Assembly: GCA_951804985.1 (NCBI GenBank)
Contig: OX638130.1
Location: forward strand, 113,907,593-113,971,592
Direction: 5' to 3'
Origin: Dryomyza anilis
Lineage: Eukaryota; Arthropoda; Insecta; Diptera; Dryomyzidae
DNA: 64,000 bases
In this document: piece by piece, positions 47,507 to 57,709 of the stretch
Layout: every line of letters starts with the position of its first letter
Position numbering within the stretch: the first letter of the stretch is position 1
The notes under the pieces: model-generated
Seen by the model: the letters and a program-made list of their open reading frames with translations, nothing else
Database searches by the model: none
What the model was told of the DNA's origin: nothing
Program-made: the position numbers and the translations under genes

Positions 47507-47945
47507 TTATACTGCATGCATGACCTAGACACGTTTCGACAAGCTTCGACATGTTTCTACAACCTTCTACTCGTTTCGTGTATGACGCATGCCATTGACA
47601 TCTCATTCGCACTTATGTGTTCTAAATGCGCTGATCTTCTATCTCTTTCTCGCACATAGCCTCAGTGCGCTCAATGCTCTTCCGTTTCTTTCTAACACAT
47701 TGCTTAGTGCGCTGAATTGTCTTGCGTCTCATATACTCTTGAACAGTGGAGCAATTACCTCTTTTCGAAACAATATATTATATCACAGTACTGCATATTT
47801 AGATTTTCGCAGATGGGTCTCTGTGTTGCTATTGCAATACCTAAAGTTGTGTTATCTTACTCATCCTATTTTTATTGTATATTAAGCGTGTATTTTAAAC
47901 GTAAAATAAATTGAATGAATTTATATTGGAATTGGATTATGCCTG
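47507..47945. other. Insert of unknown origin inside the mariner composite
   Basis: Sequence unrelated to the transposase, with GC content above the local mean and repeated 'cgtttcgaca' and 'agtgcgct(g/c)aat' motifs. An AATAAA lies near its right end (47906). It could be a solo LTR or a captured fragment, but no clean terminal repeats or target duplication were found. Confidence 0.35.
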
Positions 47946-48119
47946 TAAAGAGTTTTTCAATAAGAGCCGCTACAAAAGTTTTTAAATAAAACAAAAACGG
48001 TTTTGGGATATCAATGAAATTCTTTATTCCTGTAAAAGTACGTTCGATGCCATTATGTATGTAACTCGATTTCTTTTGCATGGTCACCACGGCACGCTTG
48101 CAGAAGTCTAGACACAATT

Positions 48120-48755
48120 GGGGTCAAAAATATTCGGTTATCATTGAACGGTAGCGACTCCCATTCACAGTAACGTGCCGGTCTTGATCATCACGGAAGA
48201 AGTACGGCCCAATGACGCCGCCGGCCCATAAACCGCACCAAACCGTAATTTTTTCGGGATGCAATGATGACTCATGGAGTACGTGTGGATTGCTGTCTGA
48301 CCAATAACGCATATTTTGTTTATTGACGAAGCCATTCGGCCTGAAATCCGAATCATTTTCAAGTTGTTGCTCAGCCCAATTCACGAACATACGACGCTTC
48401 TGGTGGTCAAGCGGATTCAGTTCTTGCGTCAATTTGATTTTGTAAGAATGTAGGCCAAGATCTTTTCACAAAATTCGCCACAAGGACGTCACAGAGATGC
48501 TTCAACTGAAGCCTCAGCGTTAGCAATATTCTCGACACTACGGGCACTTCTTTGTATCACTGGCACAGGAACATTTTGTACTGTGCCTGTGGATTCAAAT
48601 TTTTCCACTAGACGCTCAATTGTTGATCTGCTAGGACGATTATGACGACCATTAATTGGACGTAGCGCTCTTAACGTTGAGGCCACTGACTCCGAATTTC
48701 GGTAGTAAATTTTAATAATTTCGACTCGTTGTTGACTCGTATATCTTTCCATCAT
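48120..48755 (-). pseudogene. Transposase pseudogene (mariner/IS630-like), minus strand
   Basis: It begins MMERYTSQQRVEIIKIYYRN with an insect-type helix-turn-helix segment (STLRALRPINGRHNRPSRST). It then breaks frame around 48430-48490 and resumes TQELNPLDHQKRRMFVNWAE, PEKITVWCGLWAGGVIGPYF and YRSMITEYF. The catalytic FSDEAHFW piece is deleted, and the region after MITEYF is also missing: the sequence jumps to a C-terminal CLDFCKRA-like stretch at about 48110. It cannot make an active enzyme. Confidence 0.8.
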
Positions 48756-48865
48756 GAAATGGCAAACCTTACTGAAGAGAAATGTCAAAAGAGCAAGAAA
48801 TATGGCGTCGTTTGCTGTCCCTGTCGCTCTACTTTTGTAGCGTCCCTGTTGAAAAACCCTTTATA

Positions 48866-50770
48866 ACATACAACAATAAAATACCTTACTATTAACCATT
48901 ATTTCATTCTGGTAGCTCTCATACTAGAGCTTCAATGACTGTTATAAAACGACAGCAATTATGATTTTGAATTTTTTTTATTTTGAGATTTTAAAAAATT
49001 GTGCGAAAATGAGTAACGGCTAACTTACAAATTTGCATTTATTACATATTAGTACATGTTGCATCAACTTGCATTTTTGTAATTTATCTATATATGATAA
49101 CTAGATAAAAATAATAATTTGTATATGCAACATAAAAAAAATGTTGAGTCTTCCATATCGTTTTCAATAACAAAGGAACAGCTATATATAGATTAATCAT
49201 TAGATTTAGGGTTCGTCTATATTTTTGCCAATTATAGTCGATTTTACAAAAAAAAAAAGAAATTCAAAAACAGATTTCTTTTTTTTTTAGTTTTTTATAG
49301 GAGTTATGTAAAAATGTGTTACGTCTTCCCTTTAGTTTATATTAAAAAAAGACCCTTCTATCCAACTATGTCATTAGAAATTGCATACTCTTGCATTTTT
49401 GGAAATTATAGTCGATTTTGTACAAAAAAATACCGAAATTCGTACTAATTTATTTGAAGTCTTATTAAAAAGGATTGTATGGGAAGTGGATTGTAAGTGA
49501 CCAATCGGAACAATTTTTGGAATAGTTGTTCGTATTGCCAAAATAGTTATATACACCAAAATTTATCTTCATATGAAGCAAAATTTCAGAAATATAACGT
49601 ATATTGTTAAAATTTATAAGGGAGGTAGGATTACCGATGCATAACACGACTCTTTTCTTATGCATCATTTTGGCATATTGCAATATATCATGTTATTTAT
49701 TTTTGTCCAGCTAGAATTGGGTTTCATCCCACTGTGCATCATATTAAAAAAATATATATAAAATGTAGCATCTGTTCTAGATGAACATTTTAAATACCGT
49801 AAAGTAAACCAAAACTCATTTTATTTTTAATCAGTGCAAAATACATATAGATATTTCCACAGGAAAGTCCACCGTGGCCGAAAAATTAAAAGTCGACAAA
49901 CAAATCTTTTTGACTTGTATTAATAAATAAAAATGTTTAAATGTTATGAAATTAAAGAGTCCATTTACCACGTTGATAAAACGAACTGCAAAGTTTTATA
50001 ACATTTTCTTTTGAATATTTTCTTCTATAAGAGCGATGGTATGAGTGCACTCTATTCACAAAATAATCCTTCGAAAAATGATAAACTCCAAAAAAATATT
50101 TAATTTTGGAGAATTGTTGAGAAATTTTGACATCTGATTTCTCAAAATCTGGTACGATTGTCGCGAAATGCCCATATTTCATTCGATAAACCTTGAGGCT
50201 GATAAATCACTTTTTTGTAATTCTTTAAAATTAATTTTTTACTCACTTCGTAGTATCCTGTACGCGGCCAAATCAAACGGCGTAACATTGGGAAAAATGG
50301 AAAAACTTAGTAAGTAGTGTTTTTTCATATCAAATTTTTGTTATGTTTCACGACACCACTGCGCTGACAGTGAATTTGGAGCAATATACTTTAAAATTTG
50401 CAAGCTTATAGAAATAAAAATAAGACAAAAAAAAAAAACTGAAATGTTTATTTTTGTTATTTATTTACAGAATTTTGTTTTGAACGAAAGTTCAAATATT
50501 ATAATGAAATATAAAAAATAATATGCGATAAGTAAGACCACACAAAATGTGCTGCTGATATCGTTATTGAAAATGTTATAGATCAGTGATTTGCATTGCA
50601 TTTTTATAATGAAACAAATTACATAATTCTCACAATAATTTACATGGACGATACACATGATGCAAGAACATGTGCGATTTTTCCATTTTCGACCTATTGC
50701 ACTCTGTAACAATTTTATTGAGAAATTCAACGACATGTTTAAAATATATTTAATAAATAATATTAAGACT
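48866..50770. other. AT-rich stretch without recognised genes
   Basis: No coding sequence. 'attatagtcgatttt.tacaaaaaaa' occurs near 49226 and 49406, suggesting an old local duplication. Open frames at 49374-49683 and 49952-50182 are AT-rich chance frames. Confidence 0.45.
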
Positions 50771-50772
50771 GA

Positions 50773-50863
50773 TTCTCGGAAAATGTTCCATAATCAAAAA
50801 AAAAAATAAATGATCTCAATAATCAGATCATTTTTTTTTTGATTATGGAACATTTTCCGAGAA
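50773..50863. repeat. Near-perfect 91-bp hairpin (foldback)
   Basis: Left arm TTCTCGGAAAATGTTCCATA... pairs with right arm ...TATGGAACATTTTCCGAGAA. The arms are about 38-40 bases, including an A/T run, around a short loop ('ctcaataatcag'). It is likely a minimal foldback element or a recent inverted duplication. Confidence 0.85.
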
Positions 50864-51677
50864 AGCGGTCTGACAAAATAGAACTGTCACCCAATACATG
50901 GATTATATACGTGTTTTAGATTATATACGCAGACTCAATTATTTAAAATATTTATGTAATGTTGCATAATGAGAGCAAAGGACGATTAATGTATTATTGA
51001 ATTGGCAATATTTACTCTGATACTGTATTGCTAGTATCAGATATGGTTTTCACATTACAATTCAGTTCGTTGTCACTTTTTTTGCATATAAAATGTTTGT
51101 TTGTAATAATTGTATATATAGTTTTTTTATTTTTATAAAGTTGTATTAAGGGTGTGTGCGAATTCGACTAAATCGGTGATTAAACTAAATTTTGTCAGTA
51201 ATGTAGTATTTACTAGACATCTGCACAAATCCATTGGAAACCCACTTCAAGACATACATTTTATTTCAAAACATTAACTGTCGCCGACTCTATGCTTGAA
51301 AATCAAATGAATGTGTGGCTCACAACAACAAAGCAGAAGTAGTGTCAAAACAAAACACAAACAAAACGTAGTTGTAGTGAAGAGGTCTATAATGATGTGC
51401 AATAAAAATTCAAATACTGAAATGAACTGCTTATGACACTGAGTACTCGGTGCATTTTACATTTTTTTTATCATTTTTACTCTAAGGAATTTTCATTAAT
51501 ATTGAAATATAGAAAAAAATCAAAAGATATAAGAAAATCATATAATCATATTTTATAATTTTTTTTTATATATGGAACAACATTTTTTCATTATTGAATT
51601 TATTTGAAAAAAATGGTTTTTTTTTGTTGGATATATGCTTTTCGACCAATGCGTTGTTTTTGTTGTAAACATTTTTT
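50864..51677. other. AT-rich stretch without recognised genes
   Basis: Nothing coding or repetitive was identified beyond low-complexity runs. Confidence 0.45.
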
Positions 51678-52270
51678 ATACCCTACACTAGAGTGAAAGG
51701 GTATATTCAATTTGGTACGCCGTTTGTAACACCCAGAAGGAAACATCTCCGGTATGGAAAAGTTTATATATTCTTGATCAGCATGACCTCCTGAGTCGCT
51801 TTAGCGATGTCCGTCTGTCCGTCTGTCTGTCTGTTGAAATCCCTAATACTTAAACAATTGAAGAGTTAGATAAATGAAACTCATAATTTAGATTACTTAT
51901 ATACCTACGCTGTATGTGCGAAAAAATTAGGCCATTGTGACCTGTGATCTGACCATTTATATTCAAATAACTCATATAAAATTTACATCTACAGTTCAGT
52001 TTTACTGTATACGTGCTTAGGTAAACTTTTTTGGTCAAATATATATTGACTTCATGCTCAAATACATGGAAATAATGTTTTCCGGCGAAACGACTTGTGG
52101 TTCCAAAAAAAAAATCGAAATTCGGTACACCTACCCATTTGTAAATATGGGTATCAAATGAATGGAAATTCTTCAGCGATTGAAAGTTTGTAGTTATTTT
52201 CAGGATTTGTATACCCTGGTGACCTATATACCACTTTGAATGGTAACCACACATATGTGTAGGGTATTTA
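51678..52270 (+). repeat. Dispersed fly repeat with 'ataccctac' ends
   Basis: Begins TATACCCTACAC and ends TGTGTAGGGTATTTATAGTC, with inverted 'ataccctaca/tgtagggtat' ends. Contains TTTGTAACACCCAGAAGGAA, TATATTCTTGATCAGCATGA and GTCCGTCTGTCCGTCTGTCT. Repeats of this make are very common in fly genomes, often as transposon fragments. No intact protein is encoded. A diverged inverse copy lies at 16190-16400. Confidence 0.7.
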
Positions 52271-52689
52271 TAGTCGGCTTAGACCGACTATAATTTTGAT
52301 AATCCTAACTATCATAATAACACCAAATTTAAAATTTCTCATGTGATCTAACCTACCCAACTGGTTTACAATTTGTTTTTGAAAAAATAATCTTTTTTGT
52401 ATTTTTTATTAATACATAAATACTGACAACAACATTACTGCCGTCGAACGCCTAACGGCAGATTTGTTGTTCTTTTCAATATTCCTTTTCTCACTCGTTA
52501 CTAGTTGCGCTCACTCGATACACACACACTGCATTCGTTGCATGTTCAGCGACAGTAGTGTCATTTGGTTTTGCTTTTCAAAGCATTGTCGCTGGAGAGA
52601 CTTCACTAATTAATACTGTCGACTGTCATTGCAAAATGCACTCAATACTGTAGAGTGCATATTTAGCTGCGGGAGCTTCAAATACATTT

Positions 52690-52869
52690 TTTTTTTTAAT
52701 ATCTACTAAGATCCACAGCACTTAGACAGACTATATCCATTGTACTGTGAAATCTATCCCTTCAATTTTGTGGTTAATATCACCACGAGCGCCCATGCCC
52801 AAGCCGGGATTCGAACCCGAGACCTTCAGAATGCAAGTCCAGCGCGCTACCTCTGGACTGCCGAGGCCG
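52690..52869 (-). mobile_element. tRNA-derived SINE, 180 bp
   Basis: On the minus strand a tRNA-like head (CAGTCCAGAGGTAGCGCG D-arm/A-box; GGTTCGAATCCCGG B-box, with a TGC in the anticodon-loop position) is followed by about 90 bases of unique tail and an A-run of about 11. Exact 15-base target duplications GCTTCAAATACATTT flank it (52675-52689 and 52870-52884). Mobilised by LINE machinery encoded elsewhere. Confidence 0.85.
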
Positions 52870-53654
52870 GCTTCAAATACATTTGTGCAGATGTCTTATT
52901 TTTCAATTTATCAAATTGTTTGAGCATACAAAATTCAACAAAATTGTATAATAGCAAACAGACATATAATAATCAATTGATTACGGACTTTTACAATTAC
53001 AGATTAACGAATGGAGATCGAATGAAAATCTCGTTCACTTTAGTTAAGTCCAGCTATTTATTCGAATTCGCACACATCCTAAATATAATTCAATATTAAA
53101 CTGTGTTTAATATTCATAATTTTTATGAGTGATTGTGGATTAAAATTTTTCTTTTCTTATGTACGAATAATATATTTATCTTCAAATAAAAAGAGTACAA
53201 AGTTAAAGGCACTTATGATGATTACGCAAAATAATGAATGGGCAAAACTAAAAATACTCTAAAAAAATACTAGTTATAATGTCCGCGAATTATTACTTAA
53301 TACTAGTCATAATTATCATGTACACATCTAAAATATTTTCAACGGAAATATCACTGTACAATAAAAACATTTGTTATCTTTCGGTTAGCAGGTGAAATTT
53401 AAATTCGAAATCTCTTGGACATATCGTCCATACAAATGATAATTTTGTTGTTTAAAACATTAAAAATAAAATAATGATTTTATTGCGTACACATTGGTGA
53501 AATAATTTCGGTGAGTGATATTTATAATTTAGAGATAACCATTGATATGTCATATCAGTTGAAATTAAAAAAAGGGGCTTGGCTTATATAGGTTTTTTTT
53601 TATATAAATTGGGAAACTCTGCATATATTACTTTTTTTATTATTATTAATATAT

Positions 53655-54240
53655 TTATTTGATTTTTTTAGAAAGAATTTTAATTTTTAGTAAACATTTT
53701 AATTTATCGGTAACATTTTGATTTTTTAGTAAACATTTGAATTTTTAGTAATAATTTGAACTTTTATGAAAAATTGGAATTTTTATTAAAAATTTGAAAT
53801 TTTTGTAAGAAATTGAATTTGTAGACAAAATTTTAATTTTTAGTAAAAATTTTAATTTAATGGTAAAATTTAGGATTTTTAGTAAAAATTTTAATTTTTA
53901 GTAAAATTTTAATTTTTAGTAAAAATTTAAATTTTTAGTAAAAATTTAAATTTTTAGTAAAAATTTAAATTTTTAGTAAAAATTTAAATTTTTAGTAAAA
54001 ATTTAAATTTTAGTATAAATTTAAATTTTTAGTAAATTTTGGATTTTTAGTATTTATTTTATTTTTTTGTAACAATTTGAACTTTTTTTAAAAATTTGAA
54101 TTTATTGTAAAAATTTTGATTTTTTAGTAAAAATTTGAATTTATAATAAAAATTTGAATATTTTTAGTAAAAATTATATTGAAACTTTGTAAAACTTTGA
54201 ATTTTTAGTAAAAATTGTAATTTTTGGTAATTTGATTTTG
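53655..54240. repeat. Tandem array of about 18-19 bp AT-rich unit
   Basis: The unit 'atttttagtaaaaatttaa' repeats about 30 times with drift; the centre (53900-54010) is nearly regular. Scattered units reappear near 54895-54960. Confidence 0.8.
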
Positions 54241-54441
54241 AATTACATGAAATAAAAACGACTACGAAATGATTAGATTTAAAAGCTTTCACTGGAATTT
54301 TAGACATATCACTTTTCGTTTCGTTTTACAAAATAAGTTATTTATAAAAATCTGAATTTTTTGTTTATGTTTGAATTTTTAATAATAATTCAAACTTTTT
54401 TTTAGTAGAAAATTAAATTATTCGAAAATATAAATTGTACA

Positions 54442-54787
54442 GGATTTTTCAAATGGGACGCTACAAAAGTAGAGCGACAGGGACAGCAAACGACGCTATA
54501 TTTCTTGCCGTTCTTTTGACTTTTCTCTTCAGTAAGATTTGCCATTTCATGATGGAAAGATATACGAATTCGGATGTCGGTAGTAAATTTTAATAATTTC
54601 GACTCGTTGTTGGCTCGTATATCTTTCCATCATGAAATGGCAAACCTGAAGTTACTGAAGAGAAATGTCAAAAGAGCGGCAAGAAATATGGCGTCGTTTG
54701 CTGCCCCTGTCGCTCTACTTTTGTAGCGGCCCTGTTGAAAAACCCTTGAAAAAAACTTTTGTAGCGCTCTTATTGAAAAACCCTTTA
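54442..54787. mobile_element. Foldback derivative of the mariner-like element
   Basis: Two inverted copies of the transposon 5' end, about 125-130 bases each (54442-54566 and 54616-54747), pair around a 49-base loop. The arms carry the 'gctacaaaagtagagcgacaggg' end and the 'catcatgaaatggc' start-codon region. The loop and right arm still hold the first codons of the transposase on the minus strand (MMERYTSQQRVEIIKIYY). A second, different end ('acttttgtagcgctcttattgaaaaaccctt') abuts on the right to 54787. Confidence 0.85.
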
Positions 54788-54789
54788 GT

Positions 54790-56284
54790 ATAAATAAATG
54801 TTCGGTTTTTCTTACACTAATTTAATTAAATTTTTGTTGACAAATATTTGAATTTGGTTCGAAACATAATTTCTGAACATGTCTCACTATTTGAAGTTTA
54901 GTAAAAATTTAGTTTTTAGTAAATATTTGAATTTTTAAACATTTTTTACTAAAAATGTAAAAAAAAAACATGATACTGGCACTTAAAGTATTAATTAAAA
55001 GTTACCTATTCTATAATACAGTGTTATCGAAGCACTTATAAAAAATAGTCTAGACCACATAGTCTGAAACTCAGTTATCACTTATACAGCTTTACACAAA
55101 TTTGTTTCAAAAGTGATCACTATCATTAGTTGGTCTTTTCACAAATTGTATTAAGATGTGTGATTCATAGCATCAACAAGTAAAAATATATAAAAAAAAT
55201 AAAATGAAATAAGACATAACAAAAAACATGTCGTGAATGATAAGAACGTGGAGTATGAATGCAAAATATCAATGCGCGCGTGTTTTTTGAATGACAATAG
55301 AAGCAAGGAAAAAACATTTTAGACGCAAAGAAGAGAAACCTATATACAATAGTCGTAAACATTTCAGCAAATATTTAATTTAGGTAATCTCTGGATGCCG
55401 TTGTTTACAAAATAAATAATTATCAATTTGTCATTAAAGCTAACGAATTATAATAGAAAATTTTGCACGTGTAATTTTCGAAAATATTCCACTTTAACTA
55501 GAACACACGAGTAAAATTATTTTTAACATTTCTACTATTCCATGAAATTATCTCACATACCATAGACTCTATAATTAAATTCCAAATGAGTCAGTATGAC
55601 TTTACCGCTATACAAAAAACTATGCTCTTTTTTTTTGGTAATCAAGAAAACGAAAACCAACCAAGGAAATAAAGTATATTGCAAAAATCAATAAAAATGA
55701 TGAAATAGACAAGACAAAGCGTTAGGGTACTTACTCTACTCATACCAAATACTTAAGTGCCTCACTTTTATTTTTTTTTTGTTGTTTATCTAAGCAAAAA
55801 CTTACCAAAAATTAGCACAATTTCTGTTTTTTTTGTGTTATTTCTCTTGGCAGTTGTGGCGATAAATTTAGCTATTTAGCACCACACGCACTTTATTTTA
55901 ATTTTCGACAAATTCTGTATCTTCAAACGCGCAAAAAAGAAATAGATTTGTTTACTTTGCGATTTTTTTTTGTATTTTATACCGGTAAAAATGCTCTTGA
56001 ATTAACGATATTATATAATTTTTTTCTTTTTGTATATTTTTCTTATCTTTTCTTTGTTAATTTGTTTAAAATTTTAATTTTTTTATCTTCTATAAAACAT
56101 GTGGAAAGCAATTTTTTGTGTTTTTGTATTATTTTCTATAGGTTTAAATTTGCACTGGCTTTAAAATTTCGACGTCTGACCGGAAGCACTTGAGAATTAC
56201 TACTGCCGCTGCACGCTCTGTGTTTCTTTTTTATATGTAACCGTTCTCTATTTGGTGTGTTTGAAGATATTCCATTGGCAGTAA
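54790..56284. other. AT-rich stretch; possible promoter-like part near 56140-56280
   Basis: No gene. The block at about 56140-56290 has higher complexity, and on the minus strand a TATA-like 'catataaaaaag' precedes a GC-richer stretch. It could be the missing asparaginase 5' exon or promoter, which is pure inference. Confidence 0.3.
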
Positions 56285-56742
56285 CAGTGTTGCATTGAAA
56301 TAGAAAAAATGGGCAAAATAAAAAATAAATAAAAGTAGCCATTTTCATTTAGAATATTTATATAAAAAAAAAGCTTTTATAATTTTCCAATAATTAAAAA
56401 ATAATCTAACACATGAAAAGAAAATGTAAATCTATTAGTGGATTTTTTAACTTTAAAAATGCGTTAATTACTTTTTAAAATATTTATCAACAAACTCAAA
56501 AATTAAGTTTTTAATACATTTTTTTTAGTAAGAATGAAATAACGCTCAAGTAAAAGTAAATACCTCCAAATTATAAAAAAGAATTAACCCATAAAATAGA
56601 TATGAATTACCGAAGTTAAGAATGATTGAATCCTTTTGCGATTCAATCCCAAAAATATATGCATATGAGTTGGTAATTTTTATTAACATCAGTTCATTTC
56701 ATTAAAAAACAATCAAACAATCCTTTTGAATACAATAGCTGT

Positions 56743-56781
56743 GTTCCCGTGGCAGTTAAACCAGATCTAGTTCACGGGAAC
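56743..56781. repeat. Short GC-rich inverted repeat
   Basis: GTTCCCGTG (56743-56751) and CACGGGAAC (56773-56781) form a perfect 9-bp stem around 21 bases that contain CCAGATCTAG. It stands out in AT-rich DNA. Confidence 0.5.
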
Positions 56782-56944
56782 GCCAACGATTCTATTTTGA
56801 GAAACTTGGCATCACTTTTTCCCAACAACAAATGACATTTCCATGACATTTAGACAAATTTAATTTAAAATTAGTTTGTGTTTAAATTTTGGTAGAAACG
56901 TAATTTACATAATTAACATATTTTCTGGAGAAGTCCGCAGTGTG

Positions 56945-57709
56945 CAGTGTTGCAAGTACCATCCAAATATGCGACTGTGCTCATTTGAATAGTGGCCTAC
57001 GAACAATTTATAGTGGCTGACATCAGCTTCATTTCGTCAAATCAGCTTCATTTATTTGACGAAATATTTTAACAAGCAGAAAAGTCGTATTCTGTCGTAT
57101 TCGTACAATGTCGTACCAATACCATGAAACTGTGAATACGCTAATTGTTCCATTAATGTTATTACAACAGACTTACACTTTGTTGATTCAATTTTTAAAA
57201 TATGTTTACAAAATGAATAAAATAAACTGAAATCATTTAAGATTTTAAAAATACTGATTGAAATCTATTTTGTTTTTCTTTTGAAAATATTTCTGATTTG
57301 TGATTAGTAATTGAATTGAAATCAAGAAATTGAATCATAGCATTTGATTTTCAAATGTATTAAATTCAAAAAACATTTAATATTTCACAACAAAAAAAAA
57401 AATAGAAATGTGTCGTTGGACCATATATTTATGTATGTGGTATTTAGTTTTATGTGAAAGTGTTAAATATTTAAACTGTTAAAAACGTTTTTAATAGAAT
57501 TCTTTATATTCATTTTTTCATAACGAATATGCGTCGTATTTTTCACTATATTCAGAAATGTTCACTCATTTAGTGAAAAATCTGCTTATATCTCGAAATT
57601 AAACGAGGGCATTTTAAAAATGGGCATCAAATCGGATATTAAAAAAGGGGGCAACTTTGAATAGCATTGGACAGCTAAATTCCAAAATCGGCCGCTAAAT
57701 GCAACACTG
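56945..57709. mobile_element. Possible hAT-like element with CAGTGTTGCA ends
   Basis: CAGTGTTGCA at 56945 and its inverse TGCAACACTG ending at 57709 could be terminal repeats like those of the hAT element at 34004-34685. A further CAGTGTTGCATT at 56285 could be the true left end. No 8-bp target duplication was seen for either pairing, so this is tentative. Confidence 0.3.

Larger units (their letters stand above)
47153..48863. mobile_element. Composite of Tc1/mariner/IS630-like elements
   Basis: The outer ends are inverted repeats TAAAGGGTTTTTCAA and TTGAAAAACCCTTTA, flanked by TA (47151-47152 and 48864-48865), as expected for this superfamily. Inside lie a plus-strand transposase fragment (about 47335-47506), an unrelated 440-bp insert, and a second, minus-strand internally deleted copy beginning with its own end at 47946. 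Two types of end are visible. One continues 'caataagagcgctacaaaag', the other 'caacagggacgctacaaaag', so the 5' and 3' ends differ inside the shared first 15 bases. It encodes no complete transposase. Confidence 0.75.

Noticed and set aside
52795..52869. Functional tRNA gene
   Set aside because: The tRNA-like head has a mismatched anticodon stem, continues into a SINE tail with an A-run, and is flanked by target duplications.
52740..53099. 119-codon plus-strand frame
   Set aside because: It begins inside the antisense of the SINE and runs into AT-rich DNA; a chance frame.
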